Assembly (NCBI GenBank): GCA_016839845.1
Contig: JAEOTL010000188.1
Span: forward strand, 1 to 19,500
DNA length: 19,500 nucleotides
DNA from: Promethearchaeota archaeon
GTDB taxonomy: Archaea > Asgardarchaeota > Lokiarchaeia > Sigynarchaeales > SOKP01
Direction of reading: 5' to 3'
Under the pieces are notes generated by a model. That model saw only the letters and a list, made by a program, of their open reading frames with translations, did no database searches and was not told where the DNA came from. The translations under genes and the position numbers were made by a program. Every line of letters starts with the position of its first letter. Within the stretch, counting starts at the first letter, position 1. Below are positions 8,257 to 15,649 of the stretch, piece after piece.

Positions 8257-9900
8257 TTATTCGTTATCCCATGAGTAAATAAACAGATGCATATGATATT
8301 TGTAAGGATGATAAGTCATATTCTCCTGAAGATAGGCCTTTGCATCTTCTGTGATCACTGCTTCCCAGTTCCATCGGTCCATATCAACTAAAACCCAGCC
8401 GTTATCGTATGTTCTTGTCATGTTCATAAGATCTTCACGGGTATGAAGATAGGGTCTGTCAAAGATTGTAATATTCTTATGGGCATATTCGGGATAATCC
8501 GATCTAAGCCCGTATTCATCGGACTCCAAGAAAAAATACGGTATAATGCCCACAGAAGCAATCAATGAAGTGTCATTTTGCGAGTTGAACAACACATATT
8601 CACAGGCCTCCCTCCAATAGGGTGATGCAATCTTACCCCTTTGAGTGGCCAGTAATGCATAGGAGAATCCGGCAAAGATAAGGAAAAGAGATAACATGAT
8701 AACGAAAAATCTTGGATTGATATTTTTCTTGTCTTTTAAGATATCATCTACATTCAGGTAAACTGCTATCTCGTGAATTCCATAAGCTGAGAGAATCAGA
8801 AACAATGGAATTAAATGAAATATGTATTTGGCTCCAATATATAAAAAATTGAAAAAAAACAATTGAAGAAGCAATGGGATTATAAGTGATGTCATTAAAA
8901 AAGCCCCATACTTCTCTCTTTTCACAATGAGAATTGCGAACCCCATTGCTGCAAAACTAAACTCCAATGGAAAATGTTCCAGAATGTAAAGTCCGTAATA
9001 ACGATTACTGGATAAGAATCCTCTCAAATTAAAATTAATATAAGGAAGTAATGAAGTGATTTCATATCGAAAAGAAGATGAAATCACAATGAGAAAAGAC
9101 ACTATTGATAAAAGAATTATTAAGAGCGCCAAGAAAAGATACTTATCTAAATATCTTTTAGAACTTTCTGTCTTCTTCCAATTTATATAACCTAATACTA
9201 AGCCATAACCTATGATACCAGGAATGATTACAACGGTTAACTGATGACACAATATGGAAATTATGAATGTAACCACTGATAAAATGACATATACGAAACT
9301 AATACTCTCAAGAATTATTCGATCTTTTATTAGTTTGTATGTATTTCCCTTCTTGCTCTCGAAACCCTTATAGAAAAGGAATAATGAGAGAAGGTAAAAG
9401 AATTGGAATGTAGCATACATTCTTGCTTCTCTGCTTAGATCAATGGCAAGGTAATTGATTGATAACAAAAATGCCGAAATAAGGCCAACTTTCCAATTCT
9501 TTAACTCCTTTCCGAAAAAATATATCAATAAAATTGTCAGGGTACCAAATATGACACTGGGGAGCCTAGCAAAAAAAACACTTATTTCAAACAATAGGAA
9601 GAATCCTGCCATTGACGAGGTATGGAATACTGACCTCCAATAAGTACCACCCCCCGGCACTATGGGAGGATAACCAGTTTTTGAAATATCGATGGCTGCC
9701 ATTGTAGATATCCCTTCATCAGCAAGAAAGGGCCTTGATGTCAAATCGTATATTCTTAAAATAAATCCAATTATGATGAAGGTTAAAAGAAGAAGGCTAA
9801 TACATCGCTTTTTTCTATCCAAAGGATACATAGAAATCTTTCGTGCGAGGGTTCTGATACTATGAAAAACAGTCTGGAATATGTTCCTTTCCTTAGACAT
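8257..9900 (-). CDS. ArnT/PMT-like membrane glycosyltransferase (GT39/GT83 type)
   Basis: This 547-residue integral membrane protein transfers a sugar from a polyprenyl- or dolichyl-phosphate donor on the outer side of the membrane. Residues 34-50 form the first helix, followed by the outside loop with the hallmark acidic pair D61-E62 (in FLADEG), a predicted catalytic site. ARLPS (111-115) and the conserved SREARMY (156-162) follow, as in the PMT_2 family. About ten more hydrophobic segments run to around residue 425. The last 120 residues are a polar outside domain containing YDNGWVLVDMDRWNW. The acceptor (glycan, lipid or protein) is unknown. GGGGA lies six bases before the ATG. It is divergent from the flippase-like gene across a 172-base gap, and the two could work on the same lipid-linked sugar. 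Confidence 0.85.
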   Translation of the reverse strand: MSKERNIFQTVFHSIRTLARKISMYPLDRKKRCISLLLLTFIIIGFILRIYDLTSRPFLADEGISTMAAIDISKTGYPPIVPGGGTYWRSVFHTSSMAGFFLLFEISVFFARLPSVIFGTLTILLIYFFGKELKNWKVGLISAFLLSINYLAIDLSREARMYATFQFFYLLSLFLFYKGFESKKGNTYKLIKDRIILESISFVYVILSVVTFIISILCHQLTVVIIPGIIGYGLVLGYINWKKTESSKRYLDKYLFLALLIILLSIVSFLIVISSSFRYEITSLLPYINFNLRGFLSSNRYYGLYILEHFPLEFSFAAMGFAILIVKREKYGAFLMTSLIIPLLLQLFFFNFLYIGAKYIFHLIPLFLILSAYGIHEIAVYLNVDDILKDKKNINPRFFVIMLSLFLIFAGFSYALLATQRGKIASPYWREACEYVLFNSQNDTSLIASVGIIPYFFLESDEYGLRSDYPEYAHKNITIFDRPYLHTREDLMNMTRTYDNGWVLVDMDRWNWEAVITEDAKAYLQENMTYHPYKYHMHLFIYSWDNE

Positions 9901-9957
9901 TTTATTCCCCAGGGAGAAACAACAATGAAACCTTTTTTACAGGAATAATAGTTTTGG

Positions 9958-9967
9958 GGTATAATTA
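9958..9967 (-). promoter_or_regulatory. TATA-like box for the ArnT-like gene
   Basis: The minus strand reads TAATTATACC here, about 60 bases before the ATG at 9900. Transcription would begin near 9937 and leave a leader of about 37 bases that includes the GGGGA ribosome site. The fit to the archaeal consensus is moderate. Confidence 0.4.
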
Positions 9968-10035
9968 TTTCTGAGGATTCTGTGATTCTTGAATATATCT
10001 TATTGATTATCCCCAATTGAGCAACTCCTAGAAGG

Positions 10036-10044
10036 TTATAAATA
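10036..10044 (+). promoter_or_regulatory. TATA-like box for the flippase-like gene
   Basis: TTATAAATA lies about 30 bases before the ATG at 10073, so transcription should start near 10066 with a leader of under ten bases. There is no clear ribosome site, in line with near-leaderless translation. The same core TTATAAATA occurs in the promoter of the GT4 gene starting at 8174. Confidence 0.5.
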
Positions 10045-10072
10045 GCAAAATACTCATCCAAAAGAAGAGCGA

Positions 10073-11095
10073 ATGGCAATGTCACAAGAAAGTAAGGTCG
10101 AGACATCCCCAAAATGGAAAAATATAGTTAAAATATCTATTATAGCCATAATTAGTATATTTCTAGTGTGGTTTTTACTAACAAGGATCACGATAGACGA
10201 TGTTAGAACTGTATTTTCGGAGGTTAAACCCCTTTATATAATCCTAGGATTTATCATATATATTTTTACTTACATCTTTCGATCGATAAGATTTTATTAT
10301 TTGTTGGGTAAAAAAGTTGGCTTAAAAGACTTTTATATTATCGTATGCCTACATAATATGATTAACATGATTTTACCTGCTCGAACTGGAGAGTTGTCTT
10401 ATATATATCTCCTTAAGAAGTATAATACTCCTCTTGAAGAACGAATAGCAACCTTGGTTATCGCCCGAATGTTCGATTTTATTATTATTGCTTGTTTCTT
10501 TCTTACCGCTGTGCTTTTTTTAAGAAATCTTCCAGAGATAATTACGGCTGTATTTTGGATTATTGCGATTTGTTTAATTGCATTGATTGTTTTGCTAAGT
10601 GGACTCCTTTATTTTGGTGACTCTTTTAAGATTGCAATTAATAAATTGGCTATAAAATTGAAAATTAATCGGTTTAGAACCACCAATCGGATTTTAAAAA
10701 TAATTGAAAACACAATAATGAGTTTTAAAATTATTAGATCGCGTAAAATTATCATAAAGACGATTTTCCTCTCCACATGTATATGGTTATCATCTTTCTT
10801 ACTTTTATTTGCATACACACAAGCTTTCCGAATAGAATTAGAGTTATTTGAAATTATTATAATAGTTTCTATTTTAGCTTTATTACCATTATTACCATTC
10901 TACACTGTGGGAGGATTTGGAACTACAGAAGTTACTTTAACAATCTTTTTGGTGGCATTTGGAGTCGCTGAAGCTATAGCGATTGTTGTTAGTTTTGGTA
11001 TCCATATTATTACCGTAATTTATGTAATTATATTAGGTCTATTTGGTTCCCTAAAATTAGGTCTAAGAGGCAGACTTAAAAATAAGGAACAATAG
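10073..11095 (+). CDS. Flippase-like integral membrane protein (AglD C-terminal / UPF0104 family)
   Basis: The 340-residue protein has about eight membrane segments (19-36, 53-70, around 127-150, 156-180, 228-248, 258-278, 285-300, 302-325) and the conserved points of the lysylphosphatidylglycerol synthase TM/AglD family: LPARTGE (101-107), ARMFD (131-135) and GGFGTTE (280-286) in front of a final helix pair. In Haloferax AglD this region is fused behind a GT2 domain that makes a dolichol-phosphate sugar. Here it stands alone, while a separate GT2 gene lies at 17596-18555. Members are thought to take part in moving or handling lipid-linked sugars, but this has not been shown for all. A second in-frame ATG is at 10079. 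The gene is AT-rich (14 G+C of 60 in bases 10621-10680), unlike the flanking dehydrogenase gene. Confidence 0.83.
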   Translation: MAMSQESKVETSPKWKNIVKISIIAIISIFLVWFLLTRITIDDVRTVFSEVKPLYIILGFIIYIFTYIFRSIRFYYLLGKKVGLKDFYIIVCLHNMINMILPARTGELSYIYLLKKYNTPLEERIATLVIARMFDFIIIACFFLTAVLFLRNLPEIITAVFWIIAICLIALIVLLSGLLYFGDSFKIAINKLAIKLKINRFRTTNRILKIIENTIMSFKIIRSRKIIIKTIFLSTCIWLSSFLLLFAYTQAFRIELELFEIIIIVSILALLPLLPFYTVGGFGTTEVTLTIFLVAFGVAEAIAIVVSFGIHIITVIYVIILGLFGSLKLGLRGRLKNKEQ

Positions 11096-11124
11096 CGCAT
11101 TAGTCATATGTTGAGTGCACGTCT

Positions 11125-11159
11125 AAAGGATTGGAATTGCTCGATATTCTAATCCCTTT
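11125..11159. terminator. Stem-loop between convergent genes
   Basis: AAAGGATTGGAAT (11125-11137) pairs with ATTCTAATCCCTTT (11146-11159): 13 pairs with one G-T wobble, one unpaired C and an eight-base loop. It sits in the 92-base gap between the stop codons of the flippase-like and methyltransferase genes. It may act as a two-way transcript end or RNA stabiliser. No strong T-run follows, so the terminator call is tentative. Confidence 0.4.
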
Positions 11160-11187
11160 AATCCCTAAGAATCTTGTAATTATTAAC

Positions 11188-11916
11188 TTAAGGAGAGTTT
11201 TCCCTACTATTTTTTGCAACAACAATGAGTCTATCACCTTTATTTATCACATTCAGAAAAAATAAATAATAAAGGACAGTAGAAATAAATTTTCTTCCAA
11301 TTCCATATTTTCCAGTTCTTGATTTTTCAGAAGTCCGGCTGATTAATTTTCTATAGATTGGTGAGTAAAATGGGAATCCCCATTCCCAGACACTGATAAC
11401 CTCAAAACCAGCTATTTCAAGTTTTTGAAACAGCTCATTCTTTGAATATCGCCTATAATGTCCCATTTGGGTATCCCCTTGGTCAAATTTACCACTAGGA
11501 ACTGTAAGTAGTAGATTTTCACAAATCTTCTGGAGGTTCTCAAGTGCTGAAACATCATCTTTTATGTGCTCTAGGACTTCTGAGCAAATAGCTAAATCAA
11601 AATTCATACCGTCCAATGTTTGCTTTTCTATATTAATAACAAAGAATTCACCATCTATTCTCGATTTTACAATTTCTATTGCCTTGGGGGAAATATCAAG
11701 TCCAAATATTTTATAACCCTTTTCGGTAAGATTTAATTCTCTTAATAGAGATCCATCCCCACAGCCGATATCTATTACTGATTTAAACTCAAACATCCTT
11801 AAAATTTTTAAAATTAAACGGCGTGTGTGTCTTGAGGAGGGGCCGTATCTTTTCATATCTTGCCATTTTTCTTTCCAGGCTAGATCGTAGAAATTCTCAT
11901 CATACGTTACTTCCAT
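11188..11916 (-). CDS. Class I SAM-dependent methyltransferase
   Basis: From the ATG at 11916 the product has 242 residues. It carries the SAM-binding loop VIDIGCGDG (47-55), the acidic strand end GLDIS (72-76), the SEVLEHI segment after strand 4 (112-118) and VPSG followed by GHYRRYS (139-158). This is the class I fold common in polysaccharide loci, where such enzymes methylate hydroxyl or carboxyl groups of sugars, as AglP does for a hexuronic acid in Haloferax. The target here is unknown. A TTG at 11943 would add nine residues, but the TATA-like box at 11949-11960 predicts transcription from about 11928, inside that extension, and GAGG stands six bases before the ATG at 11916. I therefore prefer the ATG. 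The gene is transcribed alone. Confidence 0.85.
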   Translation of the reverse strand: MEVTYDENFYDLAWKEKWQDMKRYGPSSRHTRRLILKILRMFEFKSVIDIGCGDGSLLRELNLTEKGYKIFGLDISPKAIEIVKSRIDGEFFVINIEKQTLDGMNFDLAICSEVLEHIKDDVSALENLQKICENLLLTVPSGKFDQGDTQMGHYRRYSKNELFQKLEIAGFEVISVWEWGFPFYSPIYRKLISRTSEKSRTGKYGIGRKFISTVLYYLFFLNVINKGDRLIVVAKNSRENSP

Positions 11917-11948
11917 GATTTCCTCTTCTGATAATTTTCTCAATTTAA

Positions 11949-11960
11949 CTTATATATACC
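11949..11960 (-). promoter_or_regulatory. TATA box of the methyltransferase gene
   Basis: The minus strand reads GGTATATATAAG, the best TATA box in the window. The expected transcription start near 11928 leaves a leader of about 12 bases containing GAGG before the ATG at 11916. This decides against the upstream TTG at 11943. Confidence 0.65.
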
Positions 11961-12090
11961 TTATTTCTAATAAGCAGCTATAAAGCAGCTATATTGAATG
12001 TTCAATAATATTTTTAAATGTCTGAAATGGTTACGATTACACCAGTTTTGTTATAGATATAGGATATGTCTATTCATATGGTTTTATTCT

Positions 12091-12131
12091 ACCATCCCAT
12101 AATAGAGCGGATAGAATTATTAGGGGATGGT
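12091..12131. repeat. Imperfect inverted repeat in the long gap
   Basis: ACCATCCCATAAT (12091-12103) matches the complement of ATTAGGGGATGGT (12119-12131) at 12 of 13 positions, with a 15-base loop. It is about 130 bases from the nearest TATA-like box on either side, so it could be an RNA stem, a regulator site or a leftover repeat end. I cannot assign a role. Confidence 0.5.
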
Positions 12132-12274
12132 GTTCTAAAAAGAAAAAAGTTTCGTTTACCTATATTAGAAAGATGATTGAATAAATAACCTATCTACAGT
12201 ATAAGAATCCCCCAAAATATTAAAGCCCTGAAAGATTTATACAAGGGAATAGTATATAGAGCGTATTAAGGCAC

Positions 12275-12310
12275 ATGACAAATACCATGTGTCATTTGTC
12301 ATCATGTCAT
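12275..12310. repeat. Cluster of four TGTCAT hexamers, one inverted
   Basis: ATGACA (12275-12280) is followed by TGTCAT at 12290, 12297 and 12305. Within this, ATGACAAAT (12275-12283) and ATTTGTCAT (12294-12302) form a perfect 9-base inverted repeat with a ten-base loop. A competing stem pairs 12270-12277 with 12286-12293. The dense set suggests a multi-site operator or an RNA switch upstream of the radical SAM gene; either is inference. Confidence 0.5.
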
Positions 12311-12424
12311 TAGGAATTCATTTGGACGTGCTCATTAAGGATAATCTAAAAAATCATTATGCAAAAAAAGGTTAATGAGCGGGAATCTGATAAATAATGA
12401 TGAGATAGAAGAGGATGTGTACTT

Positions 12425-13777
12425 ATGAAAGTTTTATTGGTACAACCGATTTCATCCACAAACAGAGGCTTGCCCGCTCCACCCTTTGGTCTTCTTTATA
12501 TAGCCCCTCCAATAGAAAAGGAGGGATTTGAGGTTATGATTTTGGATAGAAATGTTGAAACAGACACCTTTGAGAAAATGAAAAAATTTTCTCCAGATGT
12601 TCTTGGTGTATCTTCCATTACAGGTCCAATGATACTGGATGGATTAACGATGACTAAGAAAGCTAAAAACTTATTTGGAAATAATATTAAAACCGTCTGG
12701 GGGGGGATTCATCCCTCATTACTCCCAAAACAGACTTTGGAAAATAAATATATTGACATTGTTGTTAGGGGAGAAGGGGAGCATACATTCTTAGAATTGT
12801 TAACCTCTTTAAAGAAAGGAAATCCATTAAAAAATGTCAAAGGGGTAGGTTTTAAGAAAAATGGCAGAATAATTCTAACCGAAAAAAGACCTTTTATTGA
12901 GAATCTTGATGATTTACCCATTCCAGCATGGCATCTTATTAATGCAAAAAAATACTTAAAATATGAAACTCCCTTGGTGACATCAAGAGGCTGTCCATAT
13001 CGCTGTGCTTTCTGTTATAATCAAAAATATCATGAAAGAAAATGGAGAGGTAGGAGTCCGGAGATGGTTATAAGAGAAATAGAATACCTTGAAAGCATCC
13101 ACCCCATAAATCGTTTAAAATTCTATGACGACAATCTTACTGCAAATAAGAAACGCTTTTTTGCCATATTAGACAGTCTATCTAAGGATTATCCGATGTT
13201 TATAGAAACAAGAGTGAATAACATAAACAATGAATTTATTGATAAAATTAAAAGATTCAGCGATCCGTACCTGTTCATCGGTATTGAATCTGGTTCTCCA
13301 TCAATGTTAAAAAAGATGCAAAAAGACATTACCGTCCCTCAAATCAAATATGCTTTTAACTTACTCAACGAGAACAAAATCGACACCACTGCATCTTTTA
13401 TGATAGGTCTACCAGGAGAAAGAAAGGAAGAAATGCAAATGACTTTAAAATTAGTGGATGAAATAAATCCAACAAGGTTCACTTGCTGCATTTATACACC
13501 TTATCCGGGGTCATTATTTTATAATAAAATCATAAAAGAAAATTTAGTCAGAATCCCCCAATCATTAGAAGAATGGGGTAAATTTTCAAGTTTAGAAACT
13601 GCCTCAATTAATGTATCGGATATTGATAGTAGTTATTTAAATAGAATATATAAAAAATATTGGTATAAATCTGTGTGGAACTTTATCAAACGAAAAAGAT
13701 ATAAATGGCTGTATATTGGATTTCGCAACTCCCTTAATATCAGATATCTAAACTTCTTAAGATATCTCAGACCCTGA
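12425..13777 (+). CDS. B12-domain-type radical SAM enzyme
   Basis: The 450-residue protein belongs to the class with an N-terminal cobalamin-type Rossmann domain (about 1-150: GLPAPPFGLLYIA, GVSSITGPM, VWGGIHPSL, VRGEGEHTF) and a radical SAM barrel. The iron-sulphur cluster ligands are C190, C194 and C197 in GCPYRCAFC; the SAM-binding side shows GIESGSP (286-292) and GLPGE (328-332). I do not see the DxHxxG motif of base-off cobalamin binding, which many members lack. Known relatives methylate unactivated carbons or rearrange substrates in lipid, antibiotic and cofactor pathways. In a glycan locus it might alkylate or reshape a sugar or the lipid carrier, but the reaction cannot be deduced. 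GAGG lies ten bases before the ATG, and a 17-codon frame overlaps the start by four bases. The family call is firm. Confidence 0.92.
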   Translation: MKVLLVQPISSTNRGLPAPPFGLLYIAPPIEKEGFEVMILDRNVETDTFEKMKKFSPDVLGVSSITGPMILDGLTMTKKAKNLFGNNIKTVWGGIHPSLLPKQTLENKYIDIVVRGEGEHTFLELLTSLKKGNPLKNVKGVGFKKNGRIILTEKRPFIENLDDLPIPAWHLINAKKYLKYETPLVTSRGCPYRCAFCYNQKYHERKWRGRSPEMVIREIEYLESIHPINRLKFYDDNLTANKKRFFAILDSLSKDYPMFIETRVNNINNEFIDKIKRFSDPYLFIGIESGSPSMLKKMQKDITVPQIKYAFNLLNENKIDTTASFMIGLPGERKEEMQMTLKLVDEINPTRFTCCIYTPYPGSLFYNKIIKENLVRIPQSLEEWGKFSSLETASINVSDIDSSYLNRIYKKYWYKSVWNFIKRKRYKWLYIGFRNSLNIRYLNFLRYLRP

Positions 13778-13790
13778 GCTGATTGTTGTT

Positions 13791-13809
13791 TAAGTAAAAA
13801 TATTACTTA
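13791..13809 (+). terminator. Probable terminator after the radical SAM gene
   Basis: TAAGTAA (13791-13797) and TTACTTA (13803-13809) form a perfect 7-base stem with a five-base loop, followed on the plus strand by TTTTATACAATTTTTTC. The T-rich tail is the usual archaeal stop signal. It lies 14 bases after the radical SAM stop and between convergent genes. Confidence 0.5.
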
Positions 13810-13845
13810 TTTTATACAATTTTTTCAAATTTAAAGTTATTTTCC

Positions 13846-15597
13846 TCATTCGAAGTTCTGTTTCCACCATTCTAGAAAGAATAACATCGTCCAGAACTTT
13901 CTATGCTGGAACACGTTCTTGTCTGCTTTCGAGAATATGTCTTCAATATAATTTTTATCCAGGAATTTAATTTCAACATCTCCCAACAAATCATAAGCGT
14001 AATTTTTCAAACCACTTTCCAACCACTCTCTAAGTGGAATTGTAAAGCCCTGCTTCTTCCGTCGATATATTTCTTTCGGTAACAGATTCTTAACCGCCTG
14101 TCTATATACATATTTATCCCCGAAAGATTTAATTTTCTGTTGTGGGGGAATAGAAAGACAGAATTCCACAAGCTTGTGGTCCATAAATGGTATCCTTGTC
14201 TCTATGGAATGAGCCATCGTCATCTTATCATTCTTTATAAATAGGTCATTAGGCAGCCATGTTTTAATATCAAGGTTTAAGAGGTTATTTAATTCATTGC
14301 CTGTGTTAAAATAATCGGATAATTTAAAGTAATCATCGTAACTATAATTGAATAATTCGTCTTTATCTTTATCGTTGAGTACTGTGACGAAGTTTAGATA
14401 CTTTCTTGCTTGGTCTCTATCAAATAATTTATTTACCCTACCGAACATACCATTATCAAATAGACCCGGGATAGGTGGGAGGAACCGTGAATAATACAAG
14501 GGCTTGTATTTATCGTAGCCTGCAAACAACTCATCTGAGCCTTCACCACTCAATACTACTGTCACATATTTTTTCGTTTCTTTTGCCATTAGATATGTGG
14601 GAATTGTAGAAGCGTCTCCGATTGGTTCATCAAGATGCCTTACAACATGAGGAAGAACTTTCACAGCATCTACATTGACGTTGATTTCATGATGTATGGT
14701 ATTGAATTTATCAGCAATAATCTTGGCATATTTTGCCTCTGATAGTGCACTTTCACCAAAGCATACGGTAAATGTATTTACAGGTTCTTCAGAAGTTTTA
14801 CTCATTAGAGCTACAATGGCACTGGAATCCAATCCTCCAGACAAATAAGCACCCAAAGGAACATCACTAATCAATCTCGATTTTATTGACTTTTCTAGCA
14901 ATTTTAAAACGCTATTAGCGTTATAGGCTACCGAACGATTGTTATTGGGAAATCTGACATCCCAATATTTTTTTATTTTGATCTTGTAATCTTTGAGTTG
15001 TAGATAATGCCCAGGCATCAACCTAAATACATGTTTAAATAAGGTTTCGTTATTCGGAACAAATCTAAAGGTAAAATAAAGATTTAATGCGTTGTAATTA
15101 ATAGATTTATCGATGATATTGGTCATTGATTTGATCTCAGAAGAAAATATAAATCTTCTATCTTTTATATAATAATACAAAGGTTTTATTCCTAATCTAT
15201 CCCTTGCTAAAAAGATCTCATTTTTCTTCCTATTGTATATACAGAAAGCGAACATTCCATTGAACCTCTCTAAACAACCACTACCCCATTCACAATATGA
15301 ATGTAGGACTACCTCGGCATCTGTGTTTGAACTAAACTTATGTCCTATTTTTTCTAATTGTTTTCTTATATCTTTAAAATTATATACTTCACCATTGTAA
15401 ATTAGGACATTATCTTCATATTCCATCGGCTCTTTTCCTTTCTCTGAAAGATCGATGATACTCAACCTTCTATGACCTAAGGAAACTTTGTCATCAATAT
15501 AGTAACCATATTGATCTGGGCCTCTGTGCTTAAGGATGGTAGACATCACTTTTATTAATTTCTCATCTGTCCAATTAAATCCAACTATGCCACACAT
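13846..15597 (-). CDS. asnB: AsnB-type glutamine-hydrolysing amidotransferase
   Basis: The 583-residue enzyme couples glutamine hydrolysis to ATP-dependent amide formation. Its N-terminal class II glutaminase domain starts with the nucleophile C2 (MCGIVG), which fixes the start at 15597, and shows HRGPD (24-28), GHRRLSIID (41-49), YNGEVYN (67-73) and NTDAE (91-95). The synthase domain has the ATP-binding SGGLDSS (253-259) and, further on, SGEGSDELFAGYDKY. By family it would make asparagine from aspartate. Within glycan loci such proteins often instead amidate uronic acids, as WbpS does in a Pseudomonas O-antigen. The dehydrogenase at 5587-6942 provides a possible carboxyl-bearing sugar. GAGGAG lies ten bases upstream of the ATG. 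It follows the second methyltransferase gene after 52 bases and is probably the last gene of a leftward operon. Confidence 0.9.
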   Translation of the reverse strand: MCGIVGFNWTDEKLIKVMSTILKHRGPDQYGYYIDDKVSLGHRRLSIIDLSEKGKEPMEYEDNVLIYNGEVYNFKDIRKQLEKIGHKFSSNTDAEVVLHSYCEWGSGCLERFNGMFAFCIYNRKKNEIFLARDRLGIKPLYYYIKDRRFIFSSEIKSMTNIIDKSINYNALNLYFTFRFVPNNETLFKHVFRLMPGHYLQLKDYKIKIKKYWDVRFPNNNRSVAYNANSVLKLLEKSIKSRLISDVPLGAYLSGGLDSSAIVALMSKTSEEPVNTFTVCFGESALSEAKYAKIIADKFNTIHHEINVNVDAVKVLPHVVRHLDEPIGDASTIPTYLMAKETKKYVTVVLSGEGSDELFAGYDKYKPLYYSRFLPPIPGLFDNGMFGRVNKLFDRDQARKYLNFVTVLNDKDKDELFNYSYDDYFKLSDYFNTGNELNNLLNLDIKTWLPNDLFIKNDKMTMAHSIETRIPFMDHKLVEFCLSIPPQQKIKSFGDKYVYRQAVKNLLPKEIYRRKKQGFTIPLREWLESGLKNYAYDLLGDVEIKFLDKNYIEDIFSKADKNVFQHRKFWTMLFFLEWWKQNFE

Positions 15598-15649
15598 CGA
15601 TCAATATCTCCTCAAAGTATTTAATATTTTTTTGGCAATTCTCTTTCCC

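Larger units (their letters stand above)
11917..12424. other. Long non-coding region between divergent genes
   Basis: This 508-base stretch is far longer than any other gap in the window. It holds the methyltransferase promoter at its left end, a 13-base inverted repeat (12091-12131), a cluster of TGTCAT repeats (12275-12310), a TATA-like GTATATAG (12252-12259) and a 17-codon frame (12375-12428) that overlaps the radical SAM start. I find no tRNA shape, no transposase remnant I can name, and no long frame with a start codon. One stretch (12026-12184) is open for 52 codons without a usual start. Confidence 0.7.

Noticed and set aside
9783..10112. 109-codon minus-strand frame across the gap between the ArnT-like and flippase-like genes
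   Set aside because: It overlaps both well-supported genes in another frame, and its sequence looks like a chance translation with no family features.
12026..12184. 52-codon open stretch in the long gap, ending in a basic, Lys-rich tail
   Set aside because: It has no usual start codon and no recognisable family, and its length is not unusual for AT-rich DNA.
12275..12310. Repeated TGTCAT units as a possible CRISPR array
   Set aside because: Units are only six bases, unevenly spaced by 7-8 bases, with no spacers and no cas genes.
13742..13767. Two AGATATCT palindromes at the end of the radical SAM gene as a regulatory site
   Set aside because: They encode a repeated Arg-Tyr-Leu in the protein tail and lie inside the coding sequence, so codon content explains them.
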